Below are positions 8,750 through 15,975 of a stretch of DNA of 64,000 nucleotides, in pieces. A program made the translations under genes and the position numbers. The notes below the pieces were generated by a model. The model saw only the letters and a list, made by a program, of their open reading frames with translations, was not told where the DNA came from and searched no databases. Positions within the stretch are counted from its first letter, which is position 1. The number at the start of each line of letters is the position of its first letter. The DNA comes from Bog-756 sp963769765 (GTDB taxonomy: Bacteria; Actinomycetota; Acidimicrobiia; Acidimicrobiales; RAAP-2): NCBI GenBank assembly GCA_963769765.1, contig CAVYNA010000006.1, positions 1 through 64,000 of the forward strand, given 5' to 3'.

Positions 8750-9764
8750 CCGTCTCCACCGCCTTGCAGGCGGCAAGCACGGTCGCCCACTGGTCGGGGT
8801 CCATCTCGTAGGGAGCGTAGAGGTTGAACCGGTCGACGAGGTCGCCGTAGCGGCGCGCGACCTCCGGCGCGATGTCGTCGGGCTCGCCGACCACGGCGAA
8901 CGTCTCGAGCAGCTCGTCGTCGATGAGCTCGGCCATCTCGCGCCACTCGCCGCGTTTGGAGAGCCGGTTGAGGTCACCGTGCAGGTCGCCCCAGCCGTGG
9001 AGCTCGAGAACCGGGCGGTAGGCGGGGGTCGACCCGTAGAAGGCGAGCTGCTGTCTCGTCGCCTGCTTGGCCGCGTCGAAGCCGGACTCGTCGGCGCCGG
9101 TGACCACGATGCCCGGGTACGAGACCTGCACGTCACGACGGATCCGCCCGCTCGTGACCAGCCCCCGCTCCAGCGCGGGCAGGGTCACCTCGCGCAGGTA
9201 CCGCTCGGTCGTGAACCCGTGGGTGAGCAACCCGTCGCCCACCTCGCCGGCGACTTCGGTCATGTGCGGACCCACTGCGGCGACGAAGACCGGGGGGTTC
9301 CCGAACGCATTGGGGCCGGGGTCGAACATGGGGGTCATGAGGGTGTGCCGGTAGAACTCACCGCGAAAACCGAGTCGGGTGCCCTCGGCCCAGCTCGCCC
9401 AGATGGCCCGGATGGCGAGGACGAGCTCGCGCATCCGAGGTGCGGGATGCGACCAGGGCATCGAGTACCGCTTCTCGATGTGCGGTTTGATCTGCGAGCC
9501 GAGCCCGAGCATGAACCGACCCGCCGAGATGGTCTGGAGGTCGTTGGCCACCACGGCGAGCGTCATCGGGTTTCGGGCGAACGCGACGGCGATGCCGGTG
9601 CCGAGCATCAGCCGCTCGGTGTGGTCGGCGGCAAGCGCGAGCGGCAAGAAGGGGTCGTGGGAGGCCTCTGCCGACCAGATGCCGTCGTAGCCGGCCGCCT
9701 CGGCACGACGTGCGGTCACGATTGCGTCGCCCGGGTCGAGCCCGAGCAGTCCGTCGACGAACAT
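8733..9764 (-). CDS. F420-dependent luciferase-like (LLM class) oxidoreductase
   Basis: The 343-residue TIM-barrel protein is of the bacterial luciferase/F420-dependent reductase superfamily (the TIGR03617-like subgroup, from memory). Typical segments are RRAEAAGYDGIWSAEASHDPF near the N-terminus, GTGIAVAFARNPMTLA, the SAGRFMLGLGSQIKPHIEKR phosphate/cofactor loop, and NPPVFVAAVGPHM. It should use reduced F420 (or a flavin) to reduce or oxidise an unknown substrate. ATG 9764 is chosen; a TTG two codons upstream is possible. The gene converges on leuS and overlaps it by 17 bases, and is divergent from the DUF1707 gene. The substrate cannot be deduced. Confidence 0.88.
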   Translation of the reverse strand: MFVDGLLGLDPGDAIVTARRAEAAGYDGIWSAEASHDPFLPLALAADHTERLMLGTGIAVAFARNPMTLAVVANDLQTISAGRFMLGLGSQIKPHIEKRYSMPWSHPAPRMRELVLAIRAIWASWAEGTRLGFRGEFYRHTLMTPMFDPGPNAFGNPPVFVAAVGPHMTEVAGEVGDGLLTHGFTTERYLREVTLPALERGLVTSGRIRRDVQVSYPGIVVTGADESGFDAAKQATRQQLAFYGSTPAYRPVLELHGWGDLHGDLNRLSKRGEWREMAELIDDELLETFAVVGEPDDIAPEVARRYGDLVDRFNLYAPYEMDPDQWATVLAACKAVETVTPPR

Positions 9765-9849
9765 GGCCAACGGTAACCCGCCCGTTCACCCGTCCGGATC
9801 GACCTGCAAATTCGTCAAGCGAACGGCTCCAGTGGCCGAGAATTCGTCC

Positions 9850-10365
9850 ATGGGAGACCGCGCGACCCGAGTTCCTCGGCACGCCAACGGGACCGCGTCC
9901 GCCGGCGCCCCGGTGCCGCCGCCCGCGCCGGTGCCCGAGCTCGTGGCCCGACCGACCACGGAGGGCGTGACCGACGAGGACCGCAACCGGTACGGCTCGT
10001 TGCTCGACCGGGCCGCCGAACGCGGCCTGTTGCCTCCTGCCGACTACGAGCTCCGTCTCCGCGACCTCGCCGCCGCGACCGACATCGACGAGCTGCAACG
10101 GATCGTCACCGAGCTTCCGGTGTTCGCCGCACCCGCGCCGACACGACCCGTGCGACAGCAGCGGAGTGCCGCCCGGACACCATCGGACGCAGGACCCGGT
10201 GGTACCGAGTCGTTCCGCGGGAACACCCGCTGGCTCATCCTCGTGGTGCTGGTCGTGGTGCTCCTGGCGTCGCTCGCGTTCTTGGCGGTCGCCGCGGGGC
10301 ACCTTGTCAAGCATCCAAGCGGAACGCCGGCACCCGTCCGAGCGGTCAGTGCCCTTCGCCTCTGA
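9850..10365 (+). CDS. DUF1707-type protein with C-terminal transmembrane segment
   Basis: The 171-residue protein has a proline/alanine-rich start, then a DUF1707/SHOCT-like helical module at about residues 38-85 (EDRNRYGSLLDRAAERGLL, then DYELRLRDLAAATDIDELQR). After a basic linker, one strong membrane helix lies near residues 125-150 (WLILVVLVVVLLASLAFLAV). The DUF1707 side would face the cytoplasm, as in other actinobacterial members; its function is unknown. ATG 9850 is favoured because the earlier in-frame starts (9763, 9832) would overlap the divergent gene or its promoter. The 3' end overlaps the convergent PAC2 gene by 20 bases. Confidence 0.75.
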   Translation: MGDRATRVPRHANGTASAGAPVPPPAPVPELVARPTTEGVTDEDRNRYGSLLDRAAERGLLPPADYELRLRDLAAATDIDELQRIVTELPVFAAPAPTRPVRQQRSAARTPSDAGPGGTESFRGNTRWLILVVLVVVLLASLAFLAVAAGHLVKHPSGTPAPVRAVSALRL

Positions 10366-11254
10366 GGAACTTCTCGAGCTCGGCCGCGATCTCGTCGCCG
10401 CTCGGCATCTCGGCGTCGAGCCCGAGCAGGTTCGCCTCCTCGGAGTCCAGCGCCGCCTCGAGCCGCCGGACCATCGAGACGTGTTCGGGGTTGGCCGCGA
10501 TCAACTCGTCGACCTGGACCCTCGTCGCATCGCCGGCGCCTCGCAGCGACGAGGCGTCGAGCGCGAGACCGGTGACCCCGCTCAACCCCTCGATGAGTGC
10601 CGCGCCGGCCTCGGGGTACGGCATCGCCGAGACGTAGTGGGGGACACGCGCCCAGAGCCCGACCGTCGGCACGCCGGCCCGACCCAGCGAGACCTCGAGC
10701 GCGGCCTGGATGCCCGCGGGGACCTCGAGGGTGCCCCGGACCGTGCCGATATTGCGCGCGAGCTCGGCCGATTCCGGTGGCACCGTCGACGCCAGGCGGA
10801 CCGGCCTCGTGTGGGGGGTGGGTGCCGGAAACGCGCCGAAGCCCACGACCATGCGGACCCCGAGCTGTCCCACCAGGTCGACGACGGCTGCGATGAACGT
10901 CGGCCAGCGGAAGTCGGGCTCGGGTCCGGTGAGGTAGAGGAGGTCCGCACCGTCCCGGTCCTTGCCTGCCACCAGCCGGATGGCCGGCCAGGTCAGCTCG
11001 GTCGTGACCCCGTCCTCGAGGTGGATGATCGGTCGGCGGGCGCGCTGGTCGATGAACTGCTCAGTGTCGAACGTCGCGACCTCGGAGATCGGTGAGGCGG
11101 TCAGCAGCTCGGTGAGGGCGGACGAGGCACCCATGCCGGCGTCGACCCACCCTTCGAGGGCCATGACCAGCACCGGGCTGGTCAGTCGCAGCGATGGCGG
11201 CTCTCCCCACTCGGGGTCGAAGCGGTAGAGGGGCGGTGCGTCGGGATCGCTCAC
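10346..11254 (-). CDS. PAC2 family protein
   Basis: The 302-residue protein is a PAC2 (proteasome assembly chaperone 2-like) family member, typical of actinobacteria. Recognisable segments are LTSPVLVMALEGWVDAGMGA near the N-terminus, YLTGPEPDFRWPTFIAAVVD, RMVVGFGAFPAPTPHTRPV and GLWARVPHYVSAMPYPEA. Bacterial members are associated with proteasome-containing actinobacteria, but their direct role is not settled. The GTG start at 11252-11254 overlaps the stop of the upstream phosphotransferase gene (GTGA), so the two genes form a leftward operon. The C-terminal coil (LEAALDSEEANLLGLDAEMP) is usual for the family. Confidence 0.9.
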   Translation of the reverse strand: MSDPDAPPLYRFDPEWGEPPSLRLTSPVLVMALEGWVDAGMGASSALTELLTASPISEVATFDTEQFIDQRARRPIIHLEDGVTTELTWPAIRLVAGKDRDGADLLYLTGPEPDFRWPTFIAAVVDLVGQLGVRMVVGFGAFPAPTPHTRPVRLASTVPPESAELARNIGTVRGTLEVPAGIQAALEVSLGRAGVPTVGLWARVPHYVSAMPYPEAGAALIEGLSGVTGLALDASSLRGAGDATRVQVDELIAANPEHVSMVRRLEAALDSEEANLLGLDAEMPSGDEIAAELEKFLRGEGH

Positions 11255-12312
11255 AGGGACTCCACTTCTGCCAGCGCACGCTCGCCGAGTCGCCCGACGT
11301 GCGCCGCGAACTGGTCGGCACCGGAGCGATCGCCGGCAGCCGCGCCACCGGCATAGCGCACGTGGACGCCCTGGAGGATACAGGCGAGCTTCCAGAACCC
11401 GAACGCCCGGTAGTAGGGAACGGCGGAGACGTCGAGACCGGACACGTCCGCGTAGCGGGCCTGGAGGTCGGCGCGCCGCGAGAAGCCGGGCAGGGTCGTC
11501 GGGGCCACGCCGAGCAGCGCGGCCTCGGCGTCGTCCGGCTCGGCCCAGTACACGAGGAGCAGCCCGAGGTCTGCGAGCGGGTCGCCGAGCGTGCAGATCT
11601 CCCAGTCGAGGATCGCGGCCACGTTGCCTGCGTCGTCGAGCACCGTGTTGTCGAGGCGGTAGTCGCCGTGGACGATCGCGACACCCTGCTGTTCGGGGAT
11701 CCGGGCAGCGAGCAGCTCGTGGACGCGGTCGATGACCGCAGGCCCGGGCACGCCGTCGACCGTCGACTGCGTGAACTGACCGTGCCAGCGCTTGAGCTGG
11801 CGCGCGATGTACCCGTCGCGGCGGGCGAAGTCGGAGAGGCCGACCGCGTCGACGTCGACCGCGTGCAGAGCGGCGAGGGTGTCGATGAGCGCCTCGCCCG
11901 CGTGTGCCCGCGAGGCCTCGGGGTAGGCAGCCGCGGTCCGTTCGTCGCGCAGGATGTGCCCCTCGACGAAGGACATCACGTAGAAGGGCGCACCGTTGAC
12001 CGCCTCGTCGGTACACAGCCCGAGCGTCCGTGGGACGGGCACCCCGGTCGTCCCGAGCGCCGAGATCACGGTGTGCTCGCGACGCATGTCGTGGGCGGTC
12101 GGCAGGACGTGGCTCACCGGCGGGCGTCGCAGGGCGTAGGACGAGCCCGCCCCGTCGGTCACCCGGTACGTGAGGTTCGACCGACCGCCGGCGATGAGCT
12201 CGAAGGTGAAGGGTGGCTCGGCACCCTCGACCGTCGACGCGAGCCATGCCGAGACGCGTGCGTGGTCGATGCCCTCGACCACGGCATCGACGGGGGAGTG
12301 ACCTGCGGGCAT
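11251..12312 (-). CDS. Aminoglycoside phosphotransferase-like kinase (ACAD10/11-type)
   Basis: The 353-residue protein has the APH/choline-kinase fold. It shows a glycine-rich ELIAGGRSNLTYRVTD loop near residue 40, a lysine-equivalent region YALRRPP, the Brenner motif VHGDYRLDNTVLDD near 215 and the metal motif AILDWEICTLGDPLADLG near 235. Proteins of this subgroup resemble the kinase domain fused to acyl-CoA dehydrogenases in ACAD10/11. They probably phosphorylate a hydroxylated small molecule or hydroxyacyl-CoA, not an antibiotic. ATG 12312 is the first good start, and transcription is divergent from the thioredoxin gene. The gene overlaps the downstream PAC2 gene by 4 bases. The substrate is unknown. 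Confidence 0.88.
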   Translation of the reverse strand: MPAGHSPVDAVVEGIDHARVSAWLASTVEGAEPPFTFELIAGGRSNLTYRVTDGAGSSYALRRPPVSHVLPTAHDMRREHTVISALGTTGVPVPRTLGLCTDEAVNGAPFYVMSFVEGHILRDERTAAAYPEASRAHAGEALIDTLAALHAVDVDAVGLSDFARRDGYIARQLKRWHGQFTQSTVDGVPGPAVIDRVHELLAARIPEQQGVAIVHGDYRLDNTVLDDAGNVAAILDWEICTLGDPLADLGLLLVYWAEPDDAEAALLGVAPTTLPGFSRRADLQARYADVSGLDVSAVPYYRAFGFWKLACILQGVHVRYAGGAAAGDRSGADQFAAHVGRLGERALAEVESL

Positions 12313-12424
12313 GCCACGACGCTACCCGCGCCCCGGACGGGCTCCCGGTCTCCGGGCCGGTGCGCGTGGGCGACGGGGTCCGCCGCGACAGCCTGACGGC
12401 GGACGGTGGACCGGACCGGTTCGG

Positions 12425-12430
12425 TAGGGT
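12425..12430 (+). promoter_or_regulatory. Candidate -10 element (TAGGGT) of the thioredoxin-folP-holA operon
   Basis: TAGGGT lies 6 bases before the GTG start at 12437 with no room for a ribosome-binding site, so a leaderless mRNA is likely. Confidence 0.5.
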
Positions 12431-12436
12431 CTGGGT

Positions 12437-13156
12437 GTGGTCGACGTCACCGATGCCACCTTCGAAGAGGAGATCCTGCGGCGCTCGGCCGAGGTCCCGG
12501 TCGTGGTCGACCTCTGGGCGCCGTGGTGCGGGCCGTGCCGGACACTCGGGCCGATCCTCGAGCGGGTCGTCGACGCGACCGGGGGCGACGTGGTCCTGGC
12601 CAAGGTCAACGTCGACGAGAACCCGACGATCGCCGCGAGCTTCCAGGTCCAGTCGATCCCCGCGGTGTACGCGGTCCACGACGGGAAGGTCGTCGACCAG
12701 TTCATCGGTGCGCTGCCCGAGGCGGCGGTCGCCGAGTTCGTGTCGCGGCTCGCGCCGCAGGCCTCCGAGGCCGACCTCCTCGTCGACGAGGGGATTGCGT
12801 CAGGCAGCGAAGAGCCGCTGCGCCGGGCGCTCGAACTCGAACCGGACCACCCTGGCGCCATCGTCGCTCTGGCCGACCGCCTGATCGGCCGCGGCGCGTC
12901 CGACGAAGCCATCGCACTGCTGCGTCGCATACCCGAGACACCCGAGACCCGCCTGCGTCTCGCCGAGGCGCGGCTCGCCGCCAAGCAGGTGGACCCCGCG
13001 GCGACCGATGTCGCGGACCTCCTCGACGGCCTGCTCGAGCGAGTGCGCGACGATCCGGCCGCACACCAGGAGTTCCTCGATCTCCTCGAGACGCTCGGCT
13101 CCGACGATCCGCGCACGACGGGCTACCGCAAGCGACTCGCCGCCCGGCTCTTCTGA
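12437..13156 (+). CDS. Thioredoxin-TPR protein (CnoX/YbbN family)
   Basis: The 239-residue protein has a thioredoxin domain at about 5-108 with the redox motif WCGPC at residues 30-34 and the cis-proline region VQSIPAVYAV. It is followed by a helical TPR-like C-terminal half (RRALELEPDHPGAIVALADR, then RRIPETPETRLRLAEARLA). This is the layout of CnoX/YbbN chaperedoxins, which protect proteins from oxidative aggregation and hand them to chaperones. Here both CxxC cysteines are kept, so redox activity is expected. GTG 12437 sits 6 bases after a TAGGGT element. It heads a probable run with the folP2-like gene and holA. Confidence 0.9.
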   Translation: MVDVTDATFEEEILRRSAEVPVVVDLWAPWCGPCRTLGPILERVVDATGGDVVLAKVNVDENPTIAASFQVQSIPAVYAVHDGKVVDQFIGALPEAAVAEFVSRLAPQASEADLLVDEGIASGSEEPLRRALELEPDHPGAIVALADRLIGRGASDEAIALLRRIPETPETRLRLAEARLAAKQVDPAATDVADLLDGLLERVRDDPAAHQEFLDLLETLGSDDPRTTGYRKRLAARLF

Positions 13157-13177
13157 CCGACTCGCGCCGCCGGACGG

Positions 13178-13183
13178 TAGCGT
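13178..13183 (+). promoter_or_regulatory. Candidate -10 element (TAGCGT) of the folP2-like gene
   Basis: TAGCGT lies 7 bases before GTG 13191. It has the same leaderless geometry as leuS and the thioredoxin gene. Confidence 0.45.
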
Positions 13184-13190
13184 CACCGGC

Positions 13191-14054
13191 GTGCGCGCGA
13201 CGGAGCTGACCCTCGGAGACACCAGCTTCGACATCACGACGCGTGCGCTCGTGATGGGGATCCTCAACCGGACTCCCGACTCCTTCTACGACAAGGGGGC
13301 GACGTTCGACCTCGACGTCCTCCTCGACCGCGCCGAGCTCCTCGTCGCGGAGGGTGCGGACCTCCTCGACGTCGGCGGGGTGAAGGCCGGACCCGGACCG
13401 TCCGTCGGCGAGGCCGAAGAGCTCGACCGTGTGATCCCCGCGCTCTCGGCCCTCCACGACCGGCTCGACGTTCCGCTCTCCGTCGACACCTGGCGTGCCT
13501 CGGTGGCGAAAGAGGCCTACGCGGTCGGGGCGGTCGTCGGCAACGACATCAGCGGCTTCGCCGACCCCGAGTACCTGCCGGTGGCCGCCGCGGCCGGTGC
13601 GACGGTGGTCGCGACCCACATCCGGCTCGCCCCACGGGTGCCCGATCCCGAGCCGGTCTACGACGACGTGGTCGCGGCAGTCGCCGAGTTCCTCCTCGAG
13701 CGGGCGGAGCGGGCGAGTGCAGCGGGCATCCCCCCGGACCGGATCGTCCTCGACGCGGGACTCGACCTCGGCAAGTCGGCGGACCACTCCCTCGCGCTCC
13801 TGCGCGCGTCGGACCACCTGGCCGAGCTCGGCTACCCGCTCCTGCTGTCGGCCTCGAACAAGACCTTCCTCGGCGTGCTGTACGACCTCGGGATCGACGA
13901 GCGTCGCGACGCCTCGCTCGCAGCGGCCGCCCTCGGGGTGGCCCGCGGGTGCCGGATCGTCCGCGTCCACGACGTCGCCGCCCACCGCCAGGTCGTCGCC
14001 GCACTCGCGGCGGTCGGAGCTGCCCGCGCCGGTGCGATGGAGACGGCTCGATGA
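13191..14054 (+). CDS. folP2: FolP2-type dihydropteroate synthase homologue
   Basis: The 287-residue TIM barrel is clearly related to dihydropteroate synthase (ILNRTPDSFYDKGATF and VPLSVDTWRASVAKEA). Several catalytic signatures deviate: DVGGVKAGPGPS replaces the sulfonamide-site DVGGxSTRPG, LDAGLDLGKS replaces DPGxGFGK, and SASNKTFLG replaces GxSRKxF. These substitutions are those of mycobacterial FolP2, whose M. leprae form is reported to lack DHPS activity, so folate synthesis should not be assumed. GTG 13191 lies 7 bases after TAGCGT. The stop overlaps the holA ATG by 4 bases. The true reaction is unknown. Confidence 0.82.
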   Translation: MRATELTLGDTSFDITTRALVMGILNRTPDSFYDKGATFDLDVLLDRAELLVAEGADLLDVGGVKAGPGPSVGEAEELDRVIPALSALHDRLDVPLSVDTWRASVAKEAYAVGAVVGNDISGFADPEYLPVAAAAGATVVATHIRLAPRVPDPEPVYDDVVAAVAEFLLERAERASAAGIPPDRIVLDAGLDLGKSADHSLALLRASDHLAELGYPLLLSASNKTFLGVLYDLGIDERRDASLAAAALGVARGCRIVRVHDVAAHRQVVAALAAVGAARAGAMETAR

Positions 14055-15076
14055 GCGCGGCGGCCCGCACGCGCGCGGCGAACCCGACGGCCGCCGCCGA
14101 CGGCCCCGTCTACCTTGTGAAGGGCGACGATCCGTCGCTGGTGGCCCAGGCGGCGCACGCCCTCGTCGCGCAACTCGTCGGGACCCGCGACCCGACGATG
14201 GCGGTCGAGGAGTTCGGCGGCGCGGGGGTCGACCGGCTCGAGATCGCAGCGGTGGTCGACGCGTGCACGACTCCCCCCTTCCTCGTCGACCGGAGGGTGG
14301 TCGTGGTCCGCGACGCGGGCCAGCTCACCGCGGCGGACGCGGCCCGGCTCGTTGCGTACCTGGGCGATCCGCTCGAGACCACCACCCTCGTCCTCGTCGC
14401 GGGCGGCGGCGCGCTGCCTCAAGGGCTCACCCGTGCCGTCAACGGTGCCGGTCAGGTCGTCGACACCCAGGTCGGCACCGGACGGGCGCGCTCGGAGTGG
14501 TTCGCGGGGCACCTCCGCGACGCGCCGGTCCGCCTGGAGACCGCGGCCGCCTCGAGGCTCGCGGGCCACCTCGGCGAGGATGTCGGGCGGCTCTCGGGTC
14601 TGCTCGACACGCTGGCCGCAGCGTACGGGCCCGGTGCGGTGGTCTCGCTCGAGGAGCTCGAGCCGTTCCTCGGCGAGGCCGGGGCGCTCGCCCCGTGGGA
14701 CCTGACCGATGCGATCGACGCAGGTGACACCGGATCCGCGCTGAAGGTCCTCAACCGCATGACGACGGCGGGGGAGACGCACCCCCTCGTGGTGCTGGCG
14801 CTCCTGCACCGCCACTTCCGGCGCATGCTCCGGCTCGACGGCTCGGGGATCACCTCACCCGAGCAGGCCGCCACGGTGCTCGGGCTGCGGAGCCCGTACC
14901 CGGCGAAGAGAGCACTGGCCCAGGCGACGCGGTTGGGGACGGACCGCATCGCCCGGGCCATTCAGCTCTTGGCCGCGGCAGACCTCGATCTGCGGGGATC
15001 GACGGCGCTTCCGGGTGAGCTGGTGCTCGAAGTGCTCGTAGCCCGACTCAGTCGGCTGGTCCGTCAGGGAGGATAG
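14051..15076 (+). CDS. holA: DNA polymerase III subunit delta
   Basis: The 341-residue protein has the three-part delta fold. The N-terminal part (GPVYLVKGDDPSLVAQAAHAL) and the FLVDRRVVVVRDAGQLTA core correspond to the degenerate AAA+ domains. SRLAGHLGEDVGRLSGLLDT, then the LKVLNRMTTAGETHPLVVLA and RHFRRMLRLDG helices, form the collar domain. Delta opens the sliding clamp within the clamp loader during replication. Length is typical. ATG 14051 overlaps the preceding stop (ATGA), implying coupled translation. Confidence 0.9.
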   Translation: MSAAARTRAANPTAAADGPVYLVKGDDPSLVAQAAHALVAQLVGTRDPTMAVEEFGGAGVDRLEIAAVVDACTTPPFLVDRRVVVVRDAGQLTAADAARLVAYLGDPLETTTLVLVAGGGALPQGLTRAVNGAGQVVDTQVGTGRARSEWFAGHLRDAPVRLETAAASRLAGHLGEDVGRLSGLLDTLAAAYGPGAVVSLEELEPFLGEAGALAPWDLTDAIDAGDTGSALKVLNRMTTAGETHPLVVLALLHRHFRRMLRLDGSGITSPEQAATVLGLRSPYPAKRALAQATRLGTDRIARAIQLLAAADLDLRGSTALPGELVLEVLVARLSRLVRQGG

Positions 15077-15106
15077 GGACGCTGCCGGCACGGCCGGGGA
15101 GTCGAG

Positions 15107-15766
15107 CTACGAGCTGATCATGTCCTTCGCCTGCACGCCGCGGTCGGCGACGTTCTCGGTCCAGTGGGTGCCGTCCCAGTACCGGAACTGGTGGCGACCG
15201 GTGGGATCGGCCTTCCAGCCGGCCGGCACCGTGCGTGCGCTCGGTACGGCGGTCGGCAGGTTCGCACGCTGCTTCGGCCGGTACTGGCGCGCCAGACCGA
15301 GGTGGGGCCGGGCGGTCGCGACCGCGGTGCCGCCGCCTCCGCTGCCGCCGCCCGTGCTGAAGAACGTCGCGCCGGCGCCGACGGCGACGGCCTCCATGGC
15401 GGGGACGCCGTCGGCCAGCAGCGAGGTGTCGAAGACTTCACCGAAGCTGCCGAGACCGGTCGTGGTCGGGGCCGCCGCCGCCGGCCGCGGCTCCTCGCCG
15501 AAGCGCTCGAACGGAAGGCTCGCGGCCCGTCCGGCTCCGGCGATCTCGACCACCTTCGGTCGGGCGGCGAAGAGGTACATGCCGAGTCCGACCAGGGGGA
15601 GGAGGAGGACGAGGACGAGGTATGCGATCTTCGACTCCTGGGCGCTCTTCCACGCCCATCCGGGTTGGCGGACCAGATCCACCGTCCCGGCGATCATCGA
15701 GATGCCCACGATGATCGCGACGAGTTCGAGAGAGAAGACGCTCGTGCTTGCGAGTTGTCCGGTCAT
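15107..15766 (-). CDS. Membrane protein with PLDc_N-like N-terminus and C-terminal DUF2510
   Basis: The 219-residue protein starts with two membrane helices (about 8-28 and 45-67) resembling the PLDc_N segment found before cardiolipin synthases (SKIAYLVLVLLLPLVGLGMYLF). A long Gly/Ala/Pro-rich linker follows. It ends with a DUF2510 module, VPAGWKADPTGRHQFRYWDG followed by THWTENVADRG. No phospholipase HKD motif is present, so this is not an enzyme of that family. DUF2510 is thought to serve in surface or protein interactions in actinobacteria. A clear promoter lies about 170 bases upstream (15940-15968). The gene converges on holA. Confidence 0.8.
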   Translation of the reverse strand: MTGQLASTSVFSLELVAIIVGISMIAGTVDLVRQPGWAWKSAQESKIAYLVLVLLLPLVGLGMYLFAARPKVVEIAGAGRAASLPFERFGEEPRPAAAAPTTTGLGSFGEVFDTSLLADGVPAMEAVAVGAGATFFSTGGGSGGGGTAVATARPHLGLARQYRPKQRANLPTAVPSARTVPAGWKADPTGRHQFRYWDGTHWTENVADRGVQAKDMISS

Positions 15767-15816
15767 GTGCCACAGCCTCCTGTTGCGCCGATGTCGTTGG
15801 TGTTGCGGTCGGTACG

Positions 15817-15840
15817 GGTCCTGCGGTCCTGCGGTCCTGC
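15817..15840. repeat. 8-bp tandem repeat, GGTCCTGC x3
   Basis: Three perfect copies of GGTCCTGC lie in the 5' leader of the PLDc_N/DUF2510 gene, between its promoter and ATG. This may be slippage-prone; function unknown. Confidence 0.7.
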
Positions 15841-15929
15841 GGGTGCTTCTTCGTCAGGAGGCTTTGCTCTCGACGTGTGATGACGAGGTGCTGCTATGGA
15901 ATGCATCGGCGTTGCTGTGGCACTTCATC

Positions 15930-15968
15930 AACACTCCAAGTGTTAATCACAACACTGTCCGTAGTCAA
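15930..15968 (-). promoter_or_regulatory. Sigma70-type promoter with overlapping inverted repeat
   Basis: On the minus strand TTGACT (15968-15963) and TAACAC (15945-15940) are separated by exactly 17 bases, a near-consensus promoter for the PLDc_N/DUF2510 gene. The inverted repeat AACACT-CCA-AGTGTT (15930-15944) overlaps the -10 and is a plausible operator. The -35 lies only a few bases beyond the dnaE2 stop. Confidence 0.6.
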
Positions 15969-15975
15969 GGGGCAA

